Of a stretch of DNA of 64,000 nucleotides, positions 57,042-64,000 are shown in pieces. Positions within the stretch are counted from its first letter, which is position 1. The number at the start of each line of letters is the position of its first letter. The notes beneath the pieces are model-generated. The model had not been told where the DNA came from. It did not search any database and saw nothing but the letters and a program-made list of their open reading frames with translations. Made by a program: the position numbers and the translations under genes. This DNA is from Paraphysomonas bandaiensis (taxonomy: Eukaryota > Chrysophyceae), in contig CBFFRP010000397.1 in NCBI GenBank assembly GCA_965644295.1, forward strand, positions 124,001-188,000, written 5' to 3'.

Positions 57042-59265
57042 TTATGTATTTCTTAGAGGCTTTTTTTTGGGGTGAAACTTGTCGTAATTTTCCTGACCAA
57101 ATAAATCAACAATAACACGCAATTCAACCTTTTCAGCTATGCATTTTAAATTACTCTTCCATTCTCTGTACGAAGTAGACTGACTTGCCATACAGGGTTT
57201 CGGCTCATCAAGAAAACGTTTCTCGTCATCGTACAATAGGCCGAGTCCTTTAGTCAATACTCGATTTAGTTTTTTCTGTTTGTTGACGTTGTCTACCATA
57301 GGGTATCTCTTTCCTACAATTTCATGTAATTCATAATCAAAATAGTCAATAATAACTGTTGATAAGCATAATTTTTCGAGAGTTTTATATTGAATGAAGG
57401 ATATATGGGGCATGCGCTGCATGTTAACTCTCATGTATTGAAAAACATTTGTCGTAGTAGTGGATGGACCTTTGGAAGGTCCTTCAGTAATCGGAGGCAA
57501 GACTGTAGGCGATGTAGGTATCCGTGATACAGTCTCTGAAGTTGGTATAGTGGTATCCGTTGGAATATTTTTCAAGCCTTCTAGAATATCAGCCACAGCA
57601 GTGTCTAATTTCTTGTGCAGATCAGCTATTGCAATAGTTTGGGTGTCACACTTTCTATGAAGCTGTTGTATTTGGTCTCGAAGAATGCGATTCTCCTGGT
57701 AAATTTCGTCTACATTTCTTGTGTCTACAAAATTAAGGCGAAGCCATTCCTCCTCAATCGCAGCACTCCATTGCATTATGTCATTCCAAGTGAAATGGTG
57801 GCGCATCATGTTGTGCTTGAATTTACAAACCACTGCATGTTGTGCCGTGTATTTAGAAACAAATGATGGTAACCTCATAAGGAATGTAGCAAACACAGAG
57901 AGTTTAAATTGAAATAGACAGCCATCAACCCCAAATTCTGGGTAAGTGAGTGGATAACATGTTTCGATTAACGCCATCACTTGTTCTCGGTTTCCATTGT
58001 TGATAAATACACACTCGGGTGGATATATCTTATTCCTGGGATTAGAGTAGCCACTTAAAATTTTTCCACCCACAGCAATAGTGACATCTAGTCCCATGAT
58101 ATACTCAAAAATGCTGCACTCTCCGGAGAAGTCCCATCCTCCACGCATAATCGCATGGAAGATGCCGCCTGACTGACTACTGGCTATGTCAGTTGCAGCC
58201 CCGACTCTAAGACCCTTGCCTGTTGTTTCCTTTGTAACTCCAGGTACCTTCCCGATCATTTGTTTTAGTAGCTTAGAAACAAATTGACTAGCGCTTGATG
58301 TAGTCAATGCTAGATCTGGAAAGACGAAGTCACCGTTGAGATCTGCTGCAGTACAGGACATCCAGTACATTGAATAAGCGAAGAAAACACAAGTCTCTAG
58401 ACAAGAGTAGTCGGGAAAAAAGTTCATTGTTTTGATAGAAGCCACCTTCAATTCTGTCCAATCAAACGTTAAGTATCCATCGCAGTGCCACATTGCATTA
58501 TTATACGAAGCAAACATTGCTTCAGACACCCGACCAACAGCAGCAAACGTGAAAACCAAATAGAGATTGTACAATGAATACTTCTTCACTTCTAAATAAA
58601 GTTTATTAGCATACAGTAAATCATAGATATGTGAAGTATGTCCACTTACCGGAGAAATCAGATGCCCGATGTATAATGTATTCACCTATGCGCTTCATTA
58701 GTTCTTTCCCCACTGGACTTGTTTTCTCTGATATACGCACTCCTTGTGCGATACACCGCTTGATAATATGCTTTGATACTGCCGCTCTCACATCTTTGTA
58801 CCACAGCTCATTGGAGCTGCTTAATAACTCATTTCTTTTAAATCGCTTCGTCAGCGCAGTCTTCGTGTCTGACAAATACTGCCAAGCAGTACCTAGGGTC
58901 AAAGGCTTCTTCGTTGTTCCATGGACGGCGTGATCGATCAAAAAGCCACCGAAACATTGAAATAGTTCTACATTTATATCACTGTCTATGAGTTCCTTAT
59001 ACCTCTTCTTCCCGTCGAACCGCATCTCCAAGTACTTCGCAAACTGAGCTAACGCAGAGGAGTTACGATTTTTGGTTTCCCCATCACCGACTTTTCTAAT
59101 GCCCCCTGTGGTAGTTGATTCCGTGGTAGTTGATTCCGTGGTAGTTGATTCCGTGGTAGTTGATTCCGTGGTAGTTGATTCCATGCTACTATGATATGTT
59201 CTCGCTGTTATTATGTTCTGTATGTATGATACCATGCTGTGATGAGAGAGCTCCTCCTTCAACAC
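57042..59265 (-). CDS. Tyrosine recombinase/integrase, spliced, apparently intact
   Basis: Site-specific recombinase of a mobile element. Exons 59265-58650 and 58591-57042 with a 58-bp intron (2166 nt, 721 aa); the join restores SDFSEVKKYSLYNLYLVF. Seen: an N-terminal (TTTES)5 repeat; an alpha-helical core-binding-like region (FAKYLEMRFDGKKRYKELID, LTLGTAWQYLSDTKTALTKR); then a catalytic domain with Arg in AAVGRVSEA (about 226), KGLRVGAATD in place of the usual HxxR box (Arg about 334, His replaced by Lys), a Trp/Gly box RGGWDFSGE, and the presumed nucleophile Tyr in SIFEYIMG (about 369). A coiled coil (ENRILRDQIQQLHRKC) and a Thr/Pro linker lead to a C-terminal domain with YREWKSNLKCIAEKV that may bind DNA, as the C-terminal domains of Crypton recombinases do. 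The true start could be an internal Met. Confidence 0.82.
59108..59182 (-). repeat. Five tandem 15-bp repeats in the recombinase N-terminus
   Basis: GTGGTAGTTGATTCC repeated five times without change on the plus strand; encodes TTTES units on the minus strand. The length is a multiple of three, so copy-number change keeps the frame. Confidence 0.95.
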
Positions 59266-59363
59266 CCACCTCCCTGGATCTATTACTCACCAGCAACACC
59301 ATACATACCACTGGTCACTCATCATCACCACTTATATAGTTCCACACCATTATGGTGCGGGCT

Positions 59364-60255
59364 TGAGTACGGTACCTTCCACATTTTACAGAAAAAATGC
59401 ATTCAAACAGATTCGGACAGATACCAAACTAAACTGAAAATCTATAGGAACAACAAAACTGAAATACTCCTCAATATAAAAATACCGAATATATAGAGAA
59501 GAGGACATCATTCCACTCCACTTACTATAAATAATATAATTAATAGACACCAACAGAGAAGAGAACCATATGATAGCAGTTATATTCTTCATTGCTTAGA
59601 TATATTGTATTCTTGTTTTGATTCCGTTTCAAGCGCATTCTATCTGTCATTTAGAGACTGTACTCCACATATTTTGGGACTGAGTGCATCCTACAGAAGC
59701 AACTATATGAATCATATACAATCTTAATAATATTATAAGGAAAGCTAACATTACATTAATATGACAGCGATGTTATTGCAACTGAGACAGAAACAACGAC
59801 AAACGACTTCCTTTTTATTTATTGTCGTTCAGATACTCTTTTCGCGCAAATAGTGTTCATTATTTTTATTAAACACAACATTTACATGAAACTGCTTTAT
59901 AAGTGTGAGCAACACATATACTAGTTGTAGGTAGTCTACAATGATATATATGTTGCTATATATCAAGTTTCTTTCAATGATTGGCTAGGGGGGTGATTCA
60001 ACTACTTACAACACTGATGATGTATCCACTGCAAAGTTTATAACTGCTTGCATAAATGTAGATACATTGAAGTTGTTTTCTAGTTATTGTCTTCAAGAGT
60101 CGTATATAATACAAAGACAGGTGGTGGATGGAGATGAGTCGGCATGATGGTATAAATAATGACATGCGTTCATATTCATTATGTTTATAGTAGCTAGTCC
60201 ATACTATTATGTTTATATTAGCTAGCAGCAATATGCAATATATATAGTATAATAC
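59364..60255. other. Intergenic region
   Basis: AT-rich, no gene seen; TATATA runs. Confidence 0.4.
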
Positions 60256-60388
60256 CAGGGCTAGGAAATAATATATTGTAATAATATTGTTAGATAGCGC
60301 CTCACCAATGATACTGATGGAGTTTTAAAACCGACCTAACAATACTATTGCAATATATTGCAATTCTATATATTATTCCCTAGCCCTG
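60256..60388. mobile_element. Short hAT-type MITE, 133 bp
   Basis: Complete, with inverted ends CAGGGCTAGGAAATAATATA and TATATTATTCCCTAGCCCTG. The interior (TGTTAGATAGCGCCTCACCA and GATGGAGTTTT) matches the 21653 fragment and the right end of 61217-62120. Flanking 8-mers TATAATAC and AGCTATAC agree at only half their positions, so the target duplication is decayed or absent. Confidence 0.85.
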
Positions 60389-60724
60389 AGCTATACAAAG
60401 TGTACTTCTGCAACAGGAATAATCAACATCATGTGCAACACAACTACAGTGATATATCATACATATACCCACTGCAAAATACATCACCCAAGGCCACATC
60501 AACGGTCCATCATGCAGCAGACGCAGCAACCATTACTGCTGGACCCTTAGCAGCAAGTGGCTAATAAGCAACATAGAGTTATTATATATATATATTGAAA
60601 GTCTTATTATTACCAATGGGCGTTAAAAACCTGCACCAACTTAGTAGCTAGATAAATACTAGACAAATTAGTTAGACCTCTACCTGTAACTAATCAGTAC
60701 ACACTTTTTTTATCCCACTATTTA

Positions 60725-61052
60725 ATGCTACGGAAGCTGCTTGTGCGTCGCCGCAAGCACCAAGGTGCGAATACATCCCGGATGCTTGCCTTCAGCAGGG
60801 AGCCCAATACCCCGGTTACCCTTGAGGTGGGCCCATTCCTGGATGCCTGCGTATTCGTCAGGACCCAATGATGTCTACACAAGTAACATTTATTGGTGTC
60901 CCTTGTACCACACAAGCATTTGGCTATGAGTGGGCAGAAGAATATCTGCTGACTGTATATGCGGCTCACGTTAGCTTCCCGGAGAAATATCTCCGGTACT
61001 TATCCCCCAGAACACCACGAAAAGGTGCGAGTCCGACTTTGTTGAGGGATAG
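60725..61052 (-). repeat. Interspersed repeat family A, reverse copy
   Basis: Reverse complement carries CTCAACAAAGTCGGACTCGC, GGGGGATAAGTACCGGAGAT, AGCCAAATGCTTGTGTGGTA and CACAAGCAGCTT, in the same order as 20338-20770. It lacks a middle portion of about 80 bp present in that copy. Confidence 0.85.
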
Positions 61053-61216
61053 AGTTGTTAACTCGGTTTTTCATTTTAAGCACCTACTTTCGCTTCACTT
61101 TTGTCAGTTGATGTATGTGCACTGCGTATCTGTGGAATAAATTTCAACCAATTGTAAATACAAGTTTGAGAAGGACATTGGGAGAGCGAAAATAACCCTT
61201 AAGCTATAGTGTTATG

Positions 61217-62120
61217 CAGGGCTAGGGAACAATAAGTAAACAATATGCAAACGTGGGAAATTTTCAGAAATCTGGGAAATTCTAGTAGATTTTACTAGAC
61301 TTTTAAGAATTGTTGTAGAATGGTTCTAAAAGTGCTTGAATGCAATAGTATAGTGCTAATAATTATTTTTATTAATATTTAGGTCCTATAGGACATACCA
61401 ACAGCACGTTTCCTTTAACTTGTAACTACGTTGTATACCCTAATACTACTACTAATAGCCATCATAAAACGCCAATACACGTCGCGTCACACAAATCCTA
61501 TGCTAGAGTATTCACTACGTTCAATATATCCATCACTCAACCAATACAAGCCATACACTACTATCGCTCGGCGGTAAAACCTGAGCATACTAGAGTATTC
61601 ACTCAGCTCAACGAGAGAACATACATAGCAGAATAACTGTACAACATATAGGCATCGCATATAACCAATACACGTAACGTCACACAATCTTATATTCGAG
61701 TATTCGCTCAGTTCAACAAGTCCACCACTCAACCAATACACGTCACACATATCTTATACTCGAGTACTCACTCAGTGCAACATATTATATCCATCACACA
61801 ACCAATACACGTCACATCGCACAATCAATAATATTAATTTGCAATATTAGTCAGTAATATATCAATACAAATGCAGAGAACTATTTATTAGCACTCTAGT
61901 AACTAGCTAGCTTTAACGAGGAATGTACGTCAAAAACGTGGGAAATTTTTTTCCCCACGTTTGCATATTGTTTACTTAATATATTGAGTCTACGCAAGTG
62001 TTTAATTGCTGAATAACGATACTACTATATTGCAATAGTATCGCTGGGTTAGTTTTAAAACTCCATCAATATCGTTATCGCACTAACAATAATATTGCAA
62101 TGTATTGTTCCCCAGCCCTG
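61217..62120. mobile_element. Non-autonomous hAT element with a nested inverted-repeat insertion
   Basis: Ends CAGGGCTAGGGAACAAT and ATTGTTCCCCAGCCCTG. Flanking 8-mers GTGTTATG (61209-61216) and GTGCTATG (62121-62128) match at 7 of 8 positions, as expected for a hAT target duplication. Inside it, AGTAAACAATATGCAAACGT near 61229 and ACGTTTGCATATTGTTTACT near 61958 form a second inverted repeat, so about 750 bp look like another element inserted into the first. No transposase seen. Confidence 0.85.
61472..61825 (+). repeat. Degenerate tandem repeat of about 69 bp
   Basis: CCAATACACGTC-type starts at 61472, 61541, 61666, 61734 and 61802. Units carry GAGTATTCACTCAGTTCAAC and CCATCACTCAA. Spacings are 69, 125, 68 and 68 bp; the second unit has an insertion. 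It lies inside the nested insertion of the 61217-62120 element. Confidence 0.85.
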
Positions 62121-62538
62121 GTGCTATGACGAAGAGGAGATGGTCAATGAAGATGTCGACTCAACTCTATGAATCTTCAAGACATCATTTGATCTTGATA
62201 AGTTAAAAACTAGATGTGAAAAATGCAACCTTTCAGGGCATTCGTCAAAAAAACACGTTCCTATGTACTACAGTATGAAGAAGTGTACTGTGCGCCTGAG
62301 TCAAAAGTCACAATATCGATAGAGAAGTATTATTTAGAATAGCTATGAATAGACAGAGTTGTGAAAAACAAAGCACGTCTATAATTCATTTTCCCGCCAA
62401 CAACACATTAATAACAACACACAAGGTACAAAGAAAATTATTCCAGCCAAATTCAAAATAGGATACTACAATCACTCAAAATAATTCCATCAGTACTACA
62501 AGTCGTAAAACCCTATAAGCAACAATTTAGAAGAGTCA
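62121..62538. other. Intergenic region 3' of ARV1
   Basis: No gene recognised. Confidence 0.4.
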
Positions 62539-63344
62539 TCATAAAAGTACACCCAATAGCTTTACTTCTTCATCACTGTGTAGAATAATTCGTACAAATA
62601 TTTTAACGAATAATCCACAGACAAACACCACGAAAAGATTTCGAGTGGTTTGCTGATTGCATACCGTGTGATAGGCGTGGTACTGGATAGAAATCACAAG
62701 CATGCCAACAAAAAGAAGAAGTATTGATTCCGAGTCCCAAGTCTGAAGCAGAATGGCAAACAGCTTACCGATTTCAGGAAATGCCAGAGACAAGTATAAC
62801 TTCCGACAGAATTTATTGAATAGTGCAGTGTGCATGCTAGGTATATAAGATTTCCATAAAGCAATATATATTGAAGCTATGAAGGCGACATGCTCAACTA
62901 CACATGTCACAAATATAACAGAGTGACTAGAATTGCCATTCCCCTCAGAGTTATGCAATACCACAGACTTCACCAAGAAATTAACAAACAAACAGCTCAA
63001 CATAATTAACCGCGAATCACTCTGCAAATGCCGTTAGTAAGTTCAACAATTAGTACAAAAAACACGAACCAGAGTGGCAGCACAAAAGGGAGGACGGTTA
63101 AAAAATAGATGTCGGTAGGCTTCTGTGTTGTGGAGAATCAGGTCAATGTACACCAATATAAGCTCATACTCGATGTATTTATCCGCCACATTCTTACATT
63201 TATCCTGAAAATGACATAACAACAACACACATACCCTCAAACCACTCTTACACATCTCGTTAGCCGAATATTCGTGGGGCTGTATTCTGTGTATAGCGTC
63301 TCTGAGCCCTCCAGAGTATAGCCACACTCCACACAAACAGGCAT
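62539..63344 (-). CDS. ARV1: ARV1 lipid-homeostasis protein
   Basis: ER/Golgi membrane protein needed for sterol and sphingolipid homeostasis and GPI-anchor synthesis. Exons 5' to 3': 63344-63252, 63204-63070, 63021-62539 (711 nt, 236 aa; human 271 aa). Seen: the zinc-ribbon-like ARV1 homology domain MPVCVECGYTLEGSETLYTE, SPTNIRLTRCDKC, KNVADKYIEYE, with CxxC pairs at 4-7 and 31-34; then IDLILHNTEAYRHLFFN, the family hallmark; then several hydrophobic helices (IMLSCLFVNFLVKSVVL; VIFVTCVVEHVAFIASIYIA; ILLLFVGMLVISIQYHAY; LFVVFVCGLFVKIFVRIIL). The first intron is 47 bp. The start is at the zinc domain, as in other members. Order and spacing leave little doubt. Confidence 0.95.
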
Positions 63345-63512
63345 TCCGGTTTACTCAATTACACCTGACACCTCAGGCTTCGAATATTCATAGATCGAAA
63401 GCAGCACAACTAGGAGTGATGACAGTAACTTTTATTGATAATAGATCAGTAAACAATGCATGTACACCACTGCTAGTCTGTGTACAACAGTGTAAAAGGC
63501 TGTGAGTATGTA

Positions 63513-63843
63513 CGTATGTATGTATGTATGTATGTATGTATGTATGTATGTATGTATGTATGTATGTATGTATGTATGTATGTATGTATGTATGTATGTA
63601 TGTATGTATGTATGTATGTATGTATGTATGTATGTATGTATGTATGTATGTATGTATGTATGTATGTATGTATGTATGTATGTATGTATGTATGTATGTA
63701 TGTATGTATGTATGTATGTATGTATGCATGTATGTATGTATGTATGTATGTATGTATGTATGTATGTATGTATGTATGTATGTATGTATGTATGTATGTA
63801 TGTATGTATGTATGTATGTATGTATGTATGTATGTATGTATGT
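63513..63843. repeat. TATG tetranucleotide microsatellite, about 330 bp
   Basis: More than 80 units of GTAT/TATG with one interruption (TGCATG at about 63724-63729). Long frames of MYVC or HTYI repeats on either strand are artefacts of this repeat. Confidence 0.98.
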
Positions 63844-64000
63844 ACAGTTTGTAGACAGGTATGCAGTATCTATGTGGTTTCTGCAAGAAGGTTGGATGCT
63901 TATAGGAATGCGTGGACATAATGACCACATCACCTTTCTTTTCTCTCTTTGTTCTTCTACAGGCTCTTCTTTTTCAAAGGATTTCTTCCTATCAGAGTCG
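63844..64000 (+). other. Window end, possible splice acceptor
   Basis: CTTTGTTCTTCTACAG at 63947-63962 is a good acceptor and is followed by an open stretch (ALLFQRISSYQS), which may be the first bases of an exon of a plus-strand gene continuing outside the window. Too short to identify. Confidence 0.25.

Larger units (their letters stand above)
55548..59363 (-). mobile_element. Tyrosine-recombinase element (Crypton-like) with inverted termini
   Basis: Candidate 3.8-kb unit. Outer ends are the inverted repeat AGCCCGCACC (55548-55557) and GGTGCGGGCT (59354-59363). Each is next to a small hairpin (CCCGCACC-GCA-GGTGCGGG on the left, CACC-ATTAT-GGTG on the right). Inside are an intact spliced tyrosine-recombinase gene and two tandem-repeat arrays downstream of it. 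Classical Cryptons lack terminal inverted repeats, so either the boundary is coincidental or this is a variant type. No target duplication was established. Confidence 0.5.

Noticed and set aside
61217-62120. CRISPR-like array at the 69-bp repeats
   Set aside because: Units are degenerate, lack repeat-spacer alternation, and lie in a hAT element of a eukaryotic genome.
63480-63933. Long MYVC and HTYI frames on both strands
   Set aside because: Translations of the TATG/CATA microsatellite; all frames of a tetranucleotide repeat stay open.

Overview
The window is nuclear DNA from a eukaryote. Protein genes are broken by short GT-AG introns of about 45-110 bp, two Pol III 5S rRNA genes are present, and intergenic DNA is AT-rich with many microsatellites. 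The gene set includes PRIM1, CSTF3, CNOT9, GPN3, CIAO2B, ARV1, a Rab GTPase, and two cilium/flagellum proteins (CFAP96 and a probable CFAP157). This suggests a flagellated, probably unicellular eukaryote; I cannot name the lineage. All exon structures were built by hand from splice signals. Except for the SVOP-like transporter, whose first exon is unresolved, each multi-exon model given with exon coordinates sums to a multiple of three.

Layout. 0-19 kb is gene-dense: a POT-family peptide transporter and an SVOP-like MFS transporter (both minus), a CFAP157-like coiled-coil protein, GPN3, a TPR protein, CIAO2B, an EF-hand protein with tandemly duplicated exons, and an unrecognised basic protein. 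19-28 kb is repeat-rich: decayed hAT transposase, an interspersed repeat, a small ZC3H11-like CCCH zinc-finger gene, and a 4.15-kb near-perfect palindrome (arms of about 1.79 kb, 567-bp spacer). 28-50 kb is gene-dense again: a PSP1-domain protein, CNOT9, a membrane/coiled-coil protein, a short-chain dehydrogenase, CFAP96, a hAT element with a perfect 8-bp target duplication, a Rab GTPase, PRIM1, CSTF3, a PH-domain protein and a DOT1-like methyltransferase. Single 5S rRNA genes lie upstream of the dehydrogenase and of PRIM1. 50-64 kb is mostly accessory: more hAT debris, two paralogous small basic proteins flanking a broken type-5 acid phosphatase fragment, a 3.8-kb tyrosine-recombinase element with inverted termini and internal tandem arrays, hAT-type MITEs, ARV1, and a 330-bp TATG microsatellite.

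The housekeeping genes serve replication (PRIM1), Pol II assembly (GPN3), mRNA 3' processing and decay (CSTF3, CNOT9), Fe-S assembly (CIAO2B), lipid homeostasis (ARV1) and trafficking (Rab); no operon-like logic is expected or seen. A TACAGCAG/CTGCTGTA motif recurs in the promoter-side DNA of many genes, and an exact 16-mer ending in CAGCAG recurs in three promoter regions. These motifs, the palindrome, and the tyrosine-recombinase element are the observations most worth following.
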